From NCBI RefSeq assembly GCF_047501535.1, contig NZ_JAZDRJ010000004.1, forward strand, positions 124,001 to 188,000: a stretch of DNA of 64,000 nt, written 5' to 3'. The notes beneath the pieces are model-generated. The model had not been told where the DNA came from. It did not search any database and saw only the letters and a program-made list of their open reading frames with translations. The position numbers were made by a program, and so were the translations under genes. Positions 52,902-61,699 of the stretch are shown piece after piece; position 1 is the stretch's first letter, and each line of letters opens with the position of its first letter. The DNA comes from Yanghanlia sp047501535 (lineage in GTDB: Bacteria > Pseudomonadota > Gammaproteobacteria > Burkholderiales > Burkholderiaceae_B).

Positions 52902-54986
52902 ATGGCAGAAGCCGAAGACGTCGTCCAAGACGTAGCCCGATACGCCACGCTACATATCCGCCGCCTGTGGCTCAGGCACCGGGGCACCGCCGACTCACCG
53001 CGCCCGCTCAGCCTGCCGGAAGTCCGCCAGCGCATCGACCTGCTGATTCATGCCGTACATGGCTTCAGCCTGCCGTTAAGAATCGCGCATATTCCCGCCC
53101 GCCCTACCGTACTCACCCGGCTATTCCGACGCCACGACGTACGCCAATCCGGCCTGGCAATCCCCTGTACGGACGGAAGATCGATCTGGCTGCCCATGGA
53201 GCTTGCACTGCCTGTTCCGATAATGGCATTGACCGCGCCCGCGTCAGCGGAATGGCGGCAATACCAACAGAAGGCCGCAGAACTCTTTCGTACCATAGCG
53301 CTGCAACAAGCCAGCCGCGCCCTGCGCGGGAGCGCCACACAGGTCGCCCAAGCCCCCTGCCCCCGCAGCTTGGCGCTATACACCTTACTGGAAGCGCAGG
53401 CCGCCGACGAGCACTTGGTCGCGGAACTGCCCGGCCTGGCGCCAGCGGTTGAACAGCTACGCAAATGGGCGCTCAGCCTGCGGCCCCCCATCGACAGCCT
53501 GCCGCCCGCCTGCCGCCCCATTGAGGCACTGGCCCAAAGCATTCTGTCCACACCGCTGAATCAACCTGTTGAAGGCCTGCCTTGGCCACCCGCGCCTAGC
53601 CCGCAACAGCAGATGGAAGCCGCCGAATGGCTGGTGCGTGAACACAAAACTCCGCACACCAAACTGCCACGCGCCCAAGCCCTATTCAAAGACTGCTGGA
53701 CGGGCGAAATCCTGCCCTCGCCACCCGAACACCCGCAGCAATCTGTACCGGGCCAGGCGCTGCCACCGGACTTCGACCCCCCGACTCGCAGCGCCCACAT
53801 GCCTCGCAGCCCCAAGGAAAGAAAAGCCGAAGAGGACGAAGACAAAAAAGAACCAGGCGTATGGATGATCCACGCAGGCGACCCGCTGGAAAAAGCGGAA
53901 GACCCAAAAGGCACGCAACGCCCCACCGACCGCGACGAAGAAACCGCCAGTGAAGAATTCGCCGACGCCTTGTCGGAACTGCCGGAGGCGCGGCTAGTGA
54001 GCACTTCCACACCAGCCAAAGAAGTCCTGCTGTCCGACGACACGCCAGACCGCCGGCACCAGACCCGAGAGGAAAAAACCGCAGAAAACACGCCGCAGAT
54101 CCACTACCCCGAATGGGACTACCGCATCAACGGCTATCACCACCCGGGCGCCATCATCCACCTGCTGCCCGCCCAGCACGGGCCCGGACTCTGGGTGGAA
54201 AAAACTCTGGCACGCCACCGCAGCATGCTAGACACCATCCGCCGCCGCTTTGAAATGCTGCAGGCTGACCGCGTCTGGCTGCGCCGCCGCCTGGACGGCG
54301 ACGAAATCGACCTCGACGCCTACACCGAAGCCCGCTGCGACCTGCGCAGCGGCCTGTCCATGCCTCAGGCCTTGTACCGACAACAACGCCGCCAAGCGCG
54401 CAACATCGCCATTGTGCTGCTGGTGGATATCAGCGGCTCAACCGACTCCTACCTGGCCGACGGCCGCCGCATCATCGATGTAGAACGCGAAGCCCTGCTG
54501 CTGGTAGCCATCGCCCTGCAACACATGGGCGAACCCTATTCCATCCAGGCATTTTCCGGCGACGGAAGGCGCCGCGTCACCCTCAGCACCCTGAAGTACT
54601 TCAACGAACCCTATAGCGAAGACGTCGCCCTACGCATTGCCGCTTTGGAACCCCAGTACTACACCCGCACCGGCGCAGCCCTGCGCCACAGCACCGCCGA
54701 ACTCATGCAACAACCGGCAGAACATCGCCTGCTGTTACTGCTATCGGACGGCAAACCCAATGATTCCGACATCTATGAAGGCCGCTACGGCGTAGAAGAC
54801 ACCCGCCGCGCCGTAGAAGAAGCCCGCCTACAAGGCGCACACCCCTTCTGCCTGACCATAGACCGCCAGGCCGCCGGATATTTATCAAAAATATTCGGCC
54901 ATGGCCACTACGCGCTGCTAAGCAAACCACAAGAGCTGCCTACCGTTCTGTTGGACTGGATGCGCAGACTAATGGCAGGCACATAA
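52902..54986 (+). CDS. norD: NorD, vWA-domain NOR maturation protein
   Basis: 694 residues: helical N-terminal half, low-complexity charged middle (about 300-390), and a C-terminal vWA domain with metal site DISGSTDSY, Thr in RTGAALRHST and Asp in LSDGKPND. Partner of NorQ in activating NorB. Last nor gene; the tRNA-Leu promoter overlaps its 3' flank. Confidence 0.94.
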   Translation: MAEAEDVVQDVARYATLHIRRLWLRHRGTADSPRPLSLPEVRQRIDLLIHAVHGFSLPLRIAHIPARPTVLTRLFRRHDVRQSGLAIPCTDGRSIWLPMELALPVPIMALTAPASAEWRQYQQKAAELFRTIALQQASRALRGSATQVAQAPCPRSLALYTLLEAQAADEHLVAELPGLAPAVEQLRKWALSLRPPIDSLPPACRPIEALAQSILSTPLNQPVEGLPWPPAPSPQQQMEAAEWLVREHKTPHTKLPRAQALFKDCWTGEILPSPPEHPQQSVPGQALPPDFDPPTRSAHMPRSPKERKAEEDEDKKEPGVWMIHAGDPLEKAEDPKGTQRPTDRDEETASEEFADALSELPEARLVSTSTPAKEVLLSDDTPDRRHQTREEKTAENTPQIHYPEWDYRINGYHHPGAIIHLLPAQHGPGLWVEKTLARHRSMLDTIRRRFEMLQADRVWLRRRLDGDEIDLDAYTEARCDLRSGLSMPQALYRQQRRQARNIAIVLLVDISGSTDSYLADGRRIIDVEREALLLVAIALQHMGEPYSIQAFSGDGRRRVTLSTLKYFNEPYSEDVALRIAALEPQYYTRTGAALRHSTAELMQQPAEHRLLLLLSDGKPNDSDIYEGRYGVEDTRRAVEEARLQGAHPFCLTIDRQAAGYLSKIFGHGHYALLSKPQELPTVLLDWMRRLMAGT

Positions 54987-55000
54987 AATTTATGTATAAT
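54972..55000 (+). promoter_or_regulatory. Promoter of the truncated tRNA-Leu copy
   Basis: TATAAT at 54995-55000 with a GC-rich discriminator (TGCGG) and a weak -35 near 54972-54977. It points into the partial tRNA-Leu at 55045, so the native promoter serves the broken copy. Confidence 0.55.
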
Positions 55001-55044
55001 TGCGGACTTCCTGCCGTGTGTTGTTATCTGCAACATACCTCCCT

Positions 55045-55083
55045 GCCCGGGTGGTGAAATTGGTAGACGCAGGGGACTCAAAA
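55045..55083 (+). pseudogene. 5' half of tRNA-Leu(CAA), intronless and truncated
   Basis: 39 nt identical to the 5' part of the tRNA-Leu at 55280, continuing past C34 into AAAA as in a spliced tRNA, then diverging. The acceptor 3' strand, T arm and variable loop are missing. It lies 235 bp upstream of the complete gene and next to the original promoter, so it looks like a remnant of site-specific recombination at the anticodon loop. Confidence 0.85.
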
Positions 55084-55279
55084 ATAGGTACTTCTACCTA
55101 TTTGCACTATGAGTTCAATGCTCACCAAGCCGCATGGGATAAGGGTTTGCAGGGATTTGTAGCTTCTTTGCGAAAACATTGATTTTCGCTCTAGGAGCCA
55201 AATAGGAGCCAGACCAGTTCATACTGGTTCCTAGCAGGTGGTAGTAAGTAGTAGTGAAGTAGAACTGCTTCACAATTTT
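55084..55279 (+). other. Spacer between tRNA-Leu copies, possible integrase-gene remnant
   Basis: 196 bp between the direct repeats. Reading through, the frame gives TYLHYEFNAHQAAWDKG..SLRKH and a stop at 55182; the YLHYEF/W pattern recalls the C-terminus of tyrosine integrases but is too short to be sure. A GCGAAAA/TTTTCGC hairpin (55171-55177/55184-55190) follows the stop, and an ACCAGT/ACTGGT dyad lies at 55214-55229. Confidence 0.45.
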
Positions 55280-55612
55280 GCCCGGGTGGTGAAATTGGTA
55301 GACGCAGGGGACTCAGACCAAATTTGAGCCCTCCGAGGGAAACCTCAGAGGTGAAGCCCGTCAAACTCGGTGAAGGCCCTGGACGATAAGTCCGAGCTAA
55401 TGCCGAGCCAAGCCCTGGAGCCGAAAGGCCCCTCGGAAGGTGTAGAGAGCAGACGGCGGGCACCTAAGGCAAAGCGATAACACGCGATGCTACGGTGAAG
55501 GCGTGCTCCAGACCACGAACGTCATGCTTCGGCATGGCGGCGATGAAAATCGAAGTGGTAAGAAAATCCCCCGCCGCAAGGCGTGCCGGTTCGATTCCGG
55601 CCCCGGGCACCA
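55280..55612 (+). tRNA. tRNA-Leu (anticodon CAA) interrupted by a group I intron
   Basis: Exon 1 is 55280-55314, exon 2 is 55563-55612; together 85 nt with encoded CCA. Acceptor GCCCGGG/CCCGGGC, anticodon stem GGGGA/TCCCC with loop CTCAAAA giving CAA, and a T arm in which CCGG and CCGG flank TTCGATT. The 248-nt insert splits C34 and A35. An apparent promoter near this copy is not seen. Confidence 0.92.
55315..55562 (+). ncRNA. Group I intron (IC3-like) in tRNA-Leu(CAA)
   Basis: 248 nt, no open frame. Core segments match bacterial tRNA group I introns such as Azoarcus tRNA-Ile and cyanobacterial tRNA-Leu(UAA): GCCGAGCCAAGC, GAAGGTGTAGAGA, AGACGGC, CACCTAAGGCAAA and ACGGTGAAGGC. It ends in G. 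P1 is predicted as CUCAGA with UUUGAG, placing a C-G pair at the 5' splice site rather than the usual U-G. The insertion point, between bases 34 and 35, equals that of the cyanobacterial tRNA-Leu(UAA) intron. Confidence 0.9.
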
Positions 55613-55787
55613 ACGATTTGTTCCGCACAGGTTCAGATTGCACCAAATTCTCAAGAAAATCATGAGGTTAGACTAGAAACCTGACCCATGAGGTTCCATC
55701 AAGTCTCAGCAAATCCCAACGTTGCGTGCCCCCAAAGGTGTACCCTAGACTGGTCGTACCCAGTTTTCTTTTTGCAGGGGTACACCT

Positions 55788-57071
55788 ATGGGATTCCTGA
55801 CTGACCTCAAAGTCCGCACCGCTTCGCCCAGCACCAAAGAGTACATGCTGAATGACGGCGACGGCCTCCACCTGCGCGTACGTGCATCCAACAAAAGCTG
55901 GCTCTACCGGTACAAATCCGGCACGAAGCAGATCAAGATCGGCTTGGGTGCCTACCCTGCCGTGACACTGGCAATGGCGCGAGAGCTGGCCAGAGAAGCG
56001 AACGCGCTACGCGCCCAAGGCATCGACCCCCAAGATGCCCGACGGGAGCAACAAGAGCAGGCCAAGATCGCCAAGATGAACACGTTCGAACTGATGGCCC
56101 GCGCCTGGCTCGAAAGTGCCAGCAAGGATCGCATCTGGTCAGCCGGCTACAAAAGCAAAGTCACCCGTCACTTGGAGATTCACGTGTTCCCTTGGGTGGG
56201 CGACAAAGCAATGGAGACCATCAGGCCACCCGAAATCGTTCGATGCCTGCATCGCATCAAAGACCGCGGCAACCTGGAAACGGCGCAGCGTGTCCGCGAG
56301 GCCGTCCAACATGTCTATCAGTACGCTGTGGATACGGGCGTATTGGAGCCCGCCCAGAACTTCGTCAACAACCGTACTGGGGGCTTGCCAACACCGCGCG
56401 GCCGCCACTACGCCGCCATCACTGACCCACAGCTACTTGGCCAGCTCCTGAGAGATATGCGGTCCTATTCCGGCAACTTCATTTCCGTGGCCGCCCTGCG
56501 CTTGGCTCCCTTGGTCTTCCAACGGCCCGGCCAACTGCGTCTGGCTCATTGGGAAGATGTCGATCTCAAAAAGGGTCTGTGGCGCTGCCCGCCAGAGAAC
56601 ATGAAGATGCGTGAATGGCAGAAACGCGATAATCGCACGCCGGCCCACATCGTGCCGCTATCGCGCCAGGCCCGACGGATTCTGGAAGATCTATTGCCCA
56701 TTACCGGACCGACAGGTCCCGTGTTCCCCAACATGGCCAGACGCTCTGACAAGTCACGCTACATCAGTGAAAACACGATCAACTCGGCTTTGCGCACGCT
56801 GGGCTACGACACCAAGGAACAGATCACGGGCCACGGGTTCCGGGCTACCGCACGCACGATGATTCGGGAGTACCTGGGCTGGGAGCCGGACGTCATCGAA
56901 CGCCACCTGGCGCACGTGTCGAAGGAAGAATTGGGCGCCAGTTACGATCGCGCGACTTTCCTGGCGCAACGTAAGGTGATGGTGCAGCAGTGGGCAGACT
57001 TCCTGGATGAGCTTGAGGCAGGCAAGATGCCCAAACTGGCGGAAAACGTCCTTTGGCTTAAGCGGGCATAA
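55788..57071 (+). CDS. P4-type tyrosine integrase of an integrative element
   Basis: 427 residues: DUF4102 N-terminal arm-binding domain (1-85), core-binding domain (95-190) and catalytic domain. Arg246 (FQRPGQLRL), His349-x2-Arg352 (HGFRATARTM), His376 (RHLAHV) and nucleophile Tyr386 (GASYDRATF) are all present, so it is likely active. It starts 176 bp past the tRNA-Leu 3' end, in the same direction, as in elements inserted in tRNA genes. Confidence 0.93.
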   Translation: MGFLTDLKVRTASPSTKEYMLNDGDGLHLRVRASNKSWLYRYKSGTKQIKIGLGAYPAVTLAMARELAREANALRAQGIDPQDARREQQEQAKIAKMNTFELMARAWLESASKDRIWSAGYKSKVTRHLEIHVFPWVGDKAMETIRPPEIVRCLHRIKDRGNLETAQRVREAVQHVYQYAVDTGVLEPAQNFVNNRTGGLPTPRGRHYAAITDPQLLGQLLRDMRSYSGNFISVAALRLAPLVFQRPGQLRLAHWEDVDLKKGLWRCPPENMKMREWQKRDNRTPAHIVPLSRQARRILEDLLPITGPTGPVFPNMARRSDKSRYISENTINSALRTLGYDTKEQITGHGFRATARTMIREYLGWEPDVIERHLAHVSKEELGASYDRATFLAQRKVMVQQWADFLDELEAGKMPKLAENVLWLKRA

Positions 57072-57077
57072 GACAGC

Positions 57078-57395
57078 CTACAGGCGAACCTGTCGGACTC
57101 TGGCTCCCTGGCGTGTCTTCCTTATCATGCAGGACTGCATAAAACGAAAACCAGACGGGTCTTCTGCCCATTGCTCTAGTTCTTCTCGGCGCCATCCCTT
57201 AGCCTTACCACCCAGGGAAACAGGAGGCGGGAAATTGCCGGCGGCAATGCGACGATAAAGGCTGGAACGGCTTAATGCCGTCATTCGTAACACATCACGC
57301 ATACGGTAGAACATCGGCGCCAACGGGTCGCTGGGCATACCATTGTCAGTCGGCGTAGTCTGAAGGTCGGACATGTCGGTCTCCTGTTGTTCCAT
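57078..57395 (-). CDS. AlpA-family phage/ICE transcription regulator
   Basis: 105 residues (98 if the second ATG, MSDLQ with GGAG eight bases before, is used). Winged/HTH motif YRMRDVLRMTALSRSSLYRRIAAGNFPPPVSLG, then GWRREELEQWA, typical of AlpA/excisionase regulators encoded beside P4-type integrases. It probably controls excision. It converges with the integrase, 6 bp away. Confidence 0.88.
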   Translation of the reverse strand: MEQQETDMSDLQTTPTDNGMPSDPLAPMFYRMRDVLRMTALSRSSLYRRIAAGNFPPPVSLGGKAKGWRREELEQWAEDPSGFRFMQSCMIRKTRQGARVRQVRL

Positions 57396-57529
57396 ATGAC
57401 CTCAGAATGCCGTGAAATGCGATGGATTAACACTCACTCAGGCTAAGACAAGCGTAGTGGCCAGACTGCTTCGACTGCGGACGTTCAGAAGACACGCTGA
57501 CCTAGTTCCCGCTTTCGCATCAAGAACTG

Positions 57530-60031
57530 CTAACTTGCGTGAGTGCCGCCAACAGCCCTTACCGATACGCTGCCCGCAACCGCTGCGAGCTTTTCAAGGA
57601 ACCTTGTGCGCGCCTCATCGGTGAAGTGCTTTGTTACTTCGCCCGCCCTGCTTTGTGCCGTCGGTAGGTCGCCTTGAACGGCGGCGAGATAGGCGCGCTG
57701 CATGCCTAGCGTCTTAGTCGACAAGCTCGCGCCGTCGTTCACAAGAGCTTCGAGGCGGCGCAGCGCGTCCTGCATGGCGGCCTCGTCGCGGAAGCTCATA
57801 CCTATGTCGAACTTCGCCAGCATCGGGTAGATAGCGCGGGGGAACGCAGCAATGGCGTCATCGATTTGATTAAGAGCTCGATGGTCATGTGTGCACCGTG
57901 CCGAAACGAGTGCCCGCCCGATCATCGCCATCTGGCGAGCGCGCTCGCTGCCCACCGCTTCTAACTCTGCGCAGAGCACTTCAAGCTGGGTAAAATGTTG
58001 TTCTGGGTTGCTGCCCATTACTAGTGCGCGGAAATACGCTTGGATGTGGAACTGGTTGGTCCGGTTTTCCTCATAGTTCTTCTGAGCCATATCCCTCGCC
58101 TCGTCGTACTGCTCCATCTGCAGCAGAACCTCAATCAGTTCCCGTTTGGCCCGAACGCCGACGAAGGGTCCCGTAACAACGCGATTGAGCCGCTCAATAG
58201 CATCACGCTGGCGACCAACGAGGCGATAGTAGTAGCCTAGGATAAAGTGGTGCTCATCCCCGTGAATACGCTGGGCTTCGTCCAGCACACGGCTATCCCG
58301 CAGACGGGCGAGCACCAGACAAAGGTAGTAACGCACATCCTGGACAAGTTGCGAATCTAAACTTCGCTCTTTCGCCAGCAGAACGTCCGCCAACTGGACG
58401 GCGCGCCTCAGCCCCCCCCGGTCGTAGTAAAGCTCCTTGATAGCTCGCAGGATATGCGAAGGAATCAAAATCTTGGGGTCCAGACTCTGACCGCTAGCGA
58501 GCGCATTTTTAACCAGAAATGCAACTCGCGACGAATCATAGTCGTTCCAGTTGCCGCGCCGGATATCACCTTCGATTGCGATGTTGACAGCTTTCTGAAG
58601 CTCAGGAGCCAAGTTGAGGTTATTCCGCTTCACGTAATCGCGAACCGAATCCACCAACCTTACGAACTCTCCTTCCGCTCCGATTAGCTCACACACATGC
58701 TCCGAGATTAAATCGCCGATTAGGGAAGCGAGCGGGTCCGCGTTGAATACTTGGCAAAGGAACTCGACACTAAATACTTCCGACTGCGCTAGAAGCCGAA
58801 TTACATTGAGCGCGGCCTCATTTTCTTCGAAGGGGCGCAACAACATCAACGCCTTCTCCCCATTAAACTCCACTATTTCATGAGATCGATCCAGCGCGCC
58901 TTTGACGCCGAATCGCGCAACAAGGTCTACGGCAAAGAACACCTCGTCGGGAAACCCATGGAGTAGGTCGGCGAACATTTCGAAATCTTCGTTACTTAGC
59001 GCGACACCCTCAATTTGTAGAAGACGAGCAAAGAGTCGGCGGCGTTCTGACGAATCTAGCTCACCCAAGGAGCACGAAAAGACTGCCGGTTGCAGTTGCC
59101 GCGCCGAGCCAGGATGGAGGGCCCAGCGCGAGGCTACAAATATCAGAGGCATACCGGCCAGGTCCGCATTGTTGGCAATAGCAGCGAACCAGGGGGCCAG
59201 CGTCCGCTCAAAGGTGACGAGACATCCTTCATCGAGCACGATCACTCGCTCTTTGAAATTCGCCAGATCCTTTAGCAAGCCTACCGAAATTTCAACCTTC
59301 TCATCGAGTGTCCGCTCGGTAAGGTTCAATTCGGTGTAATTCGTATCCGACGCCCCAAGATCTAAGAGTCTTAAGATAAAGTCCTCGATGCTCGCGTGGC
59401 GGTCGAGATGAAGAACAGGGAAGTCCTTGTCTGGCCCCACAAGCCCTAGCTTCCGCAAGGCGTTCAAGATTAGCGTGCGTCGACCAATCGATGGCGGGCC
59501 TCCAACGACCGAAAGCACGGGCTTAGACCGGCTGAAATCATCGAAGCGACGCTCGAACGCTTCAATCTGCACGTTGCGACCGACAAAAGCACTTTGGCGC
59601 TCTTTCAGCTTGGGATGTTTCGCCCAGCTTGCCTGCCTTAATTTCTGCTGGATGCGGCGCGCAGCGATAACGGGCCGGGGGACTTGCCTCAGGTTGTAGT
59701 TGTCCCTAAGCCATTTTGGTATGCGTGGATCGTCGTGAGCTACATTACGGTCAATCACGATCGGATAAACGCACTTAAGCGAACCGCTCGCCAGTCTAAC
59801 CGACGCACCATCCACCTCTTGCTGAACCCACTCAGAATCGAGCGACTTGCTGGAGATGAAAAGGCAAAACACGGTACTTTCATCCAACCCACGGATAATC
59901 TCGTTGAGGGTCAGCTCGCCAGACTCAAACGAGACCTCGTCATAAACGATGTCCTCCGCCGCTAGGCGTGCCGCCACAATGCCGACGTAACTTTCCTTAT
60001 CCGCACTCGAATGAGATAAAAATGCCTTCAT
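57530..60031 (-). CDS. TIR-domain / STAND-like NTPase / helical-repeat protein, probable anti-phage defence
   Basis: 833 residues. TIR domain (1-130): KAFLSHSSADKESY at the start and putative catalytic Glu72 in SEWVQQEV. A STAND-type region follows FVGRNVQIEAFERRF: P loop VVGGPPSIGRRT (about 175-186) has Arg where Lys is expected, and Walker B reads RVIVLDEGC. The C-terminal half is helical, TPR-like (about 560-810). TIR domains usually cleave NAD+ or signal on sensing infection, so this gene is a plausible abortive-infection protein carried on the ICE. The ATG gives MKAFLSH with AAGGA upstream. Confidence 0.8.
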   Translation of the reverse strand: MKAFLSHSSADKESYVGIVAARLAAEDIVYDEVSFESGELTLNEIIRGLDESTVFCLFISSKSLDSEWVQQEVDGASVRLASGSLKCVYPIVIDRNVAHDDPRIPKWLRDNYNLRQVPRPVIAARRIQQKLRQASWAKHPKLKERQSAFVGRNVQIEAFERRFDDFSRSKPVLSVVGGPPSIGRRTLILNALRKLGLVGPDKDFPVLHLDRHASIEDFILRLLDLGASDTNYTELNLTERTLDEKVEISVGLLKDLANFKERVIVLDEGCLVTFERTLAPWFAAIANNADLAGMPLIFVASRWALHPGSARQLQPAVFSCSLGELDSSERRRLFARLLQIEGVALSNEDFEMFADLLHGFPDEVFFAVDLVARFGVKGALDRSHEIVEFNGEKALMLLRPFEENEAALNVIRLLAQSEVFSVEFLCQVFNADPLASLIGDLISEHVCELIGAEGEFVRLVDSVRDYVKRNNLNLAPELQKAVNIAIEGDIRRGNWNDYDSSRVAFLVKNALASGQSLDPKILIPSHILRAIKELYYDRGGLRRAVQLADVLLAKERSLDSQLVQDVRYYLCLVLARLRDSRVLDEAQRIHGDEHHFILGYYYRLVGRQRDAIERLNRVVTGPFVGVRAKRELIEVLLQMEQYDEARDMAQKNYEENRTNQFHIQAYFRALVMGSNPEQHFTQLEVLCAELEAVGSERARQMAMIGRALVSARCTHDHRALNQIDDAIAAFPRAIYPMLAKFDIGMSFRDEAAMQDALRRLEALVNDGASLSTKTLGMQRAYLAAVQGDLPTAQSRAGEVTKHFTDEARTRFLEKLAAVAGSVSVRAVGGTHAS

Positions 60032-60217
60032 GGTCAATCCTTATAGTGTCGCATGCGCGCCGTATAAGCTATTTCGTCACAGCCCGCGTGAGGCTACCCC
60101 ACCTTAAGCGCATTCGGCATAGCGTCGATCACTTAATCTGAGTGGCCTTAGATCGGCATGTCTGATGACTGCTTTTGACCGCAAGTAGCCACTCAACCTC
60201 TACCATTAACAGTTACT

Positions 60218-60427
60218 TCATTTTACTTTCCTAAACCCCCTATCACCAGCCATAAACCGCTCCAACATATACGGAATCAGCGTTAAAGCATCCACGTTTT
60301 CCCCATGTTCCTGGCTGTGAGCGGCTGCATACCGCTCCAAATCCTCCAGCAACGACTGCGACATCTGCACTGTCACCTTCACCTGCCGCACCTTCGGCAG
60401 CGGCCCTAATCTCAGTTTTGTCGCCAT
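60218..60427 (-). CDS. DUF2274 protein of ICE trb operon
   Basis: 69 residues, basic: MATKLRLGPLPKVRQVKVTVQMSQSLLEDLERYAAAHS. DUF2274 genes regularly follow trbI in mating-pair-formation operons. RHH-like pattern suggests DNA binding or a small structural partner. Four bases from trbI. Confidence 0.85.
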   Translation of the reverse strand: MATKLRLGPLPKVRQVKVTVQMSQSLLEDLERYAAAHSQEHGENVDALTLIPYMLERFMAGDRGFRKVK

Positions 60428-60431
60428 ACCC

Positions 60432-61688
60432 TCACCTATTGATGAACAGCGGCCGATACGGTCGCAGTGTGATGTCTCGGTTCACGACCACCCGAACCGG
60501 CATTCCCTGCCGTATGGTGAGCGTGGGCTGGATGTTCATGTTGCGCCGGGTCATTTCTTGACCGACCTGATTGATGCTGTCGTGCAGGCCGTCCCTGGTC
60601 GCCACGACCACTCTTCCTTCGCTGCCTGACAGATCTGGTGCAGCCAGTTCCGCTGTCACGCCAAGCAACGTGGTCAGCGCCGCACCCGCCAGGATCCGAT
60701 CCCAGTGCCAGTCCACATCGTCCTCCAGGCCAGCGAATCCGGCAGGATCTGCAGCGGCCAAGCTATCGAGCGTCACCGACGAGGTATCCGGCAACACGAT
60801 GCGATCCCATACGGCCTGAACTCTGCTCTGCCCATAGGCCACCTGACTGTTGTAGCGCCCCATCAGGCGTGAGCCCTGCGGGATGAGCACATGTTGACCT
60901 GTCGCGCTGTCATAGACGGGCTCCGTGATGTTCGCGATGATCTCTCCAGGCAGATCAGACTTGATGCCCGTCACCAAGGCAGCCGATATAACGGTGCCAG
61001 CCATCAAGGTGTACGGCGCACGTGGCGCTGTCAGCCCTTGCATAGCGACTTTGCTTTGCTGCCCCGACCGGGCGAAGGCCTCTTTTTTGCCCTGGAGGTT
61101 CTGAGCCGGTACGGCGTCCACTGCGCCTGCAGTGCCAGCAGTATTCAGCGCCAAGTCCGGCACTTCCATGCCGGATGCTGTTCCAGCAATAGCCGAACCG
61201 GATGCGCTTTTATCCGTCGTCTTGTAGAACAAGGGTGCCCGCGCCGCTTCCTCTGCTTCTTTCAACCTTGCCAACCGTTCCGCTTCTGCTGCATCCGGGC
61301 CTCCAGCCAGCCGCGCCTCAGTTTCACGCTCCGCACGCAGAATGGGCCGCCCCAAATCTCCAGGCAAGGGGTCGCCCAGTACGGGCACGGGCTGCACCCG
61401 CTCAGGCGGCAGCTTGATCTGGCTGTAGTCACGCGGCAAGGTTTCCAGCCCCTCCGCCCTGGAAATCCGATCGACGTTGTAAAGCTCCTCGGTCTCTCCC
61501 TGTCCACGCTTGACGGGCTGCAATGACCACATAAGCGCGCCCATCACCAGCAGTGTCCCACCGCCGGCCAGGACCGCCAGCGTGCGCCGGTTCAGGCGCG
61601 TGACGCGCTGCGGTTCGGCGCGCAGGCGTACGGACTCGGGAGAGACCTTGGGCGGCATGATGTCAGGCTCGATCTGGTTCTCACTCAT
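60432..61688 (-). CDS. trbI: Conjugal transfer protein TrbI
   Basis: 418 residues, VirB10-like. Cytoplasmic tail, one membrane helix (RTLAVLAGGGTLLVMGALMW, about 40-60), Pro-rich periplasmic linker, and the C-terminal outer-membrane-complex domain (APYTLMAGTVISAALVTGIKSDLPGEI, then IPQGSRLMGRYNSQVAYGQ). The ATG with GGAGG six bases earlier is used; another ATG four codons upstream overlaps the trbG stop by one base. Confidence 0.9.
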   Translation of the reverse strand: MSENQIEPDIMPPKVSPESVRLRAEPQRVTRLNRRTLAVLAGGGTLLVMGALMWSLQPVKRGQGETEELYNVDRISRAEGLETLPRDYSQIKLPPERVQPVPVLGDPLPGDLGRPILRAERETEARLAGGPDAAEAERLARLKEAEEAARAPLFYKTTDKSASGSAIAGTASGMEVPDLALNTAGTAGAVDAVPAQNLQGKKEAFARSGQQSKVAMQGLTAPRAPYTLMAGTVISAALVTGIKSDLPGEIIANITEPVYDSATGQHVLIPQGSRLMGRYNSQVAYGQSRVQAVWDRIVLPDTSSVTLDSLAAADPAGFAGLEDDVDWHWDRILAGAALTTLLGVTAELAAPDLSGSEGRVVVATRDGLHDSINQVGQEMTRRNMNIQPTLTIRQGMPVRVVVNRDITLRPYRPLFINR

Positions 61689-61699
61689 GTCGGCCTCCA

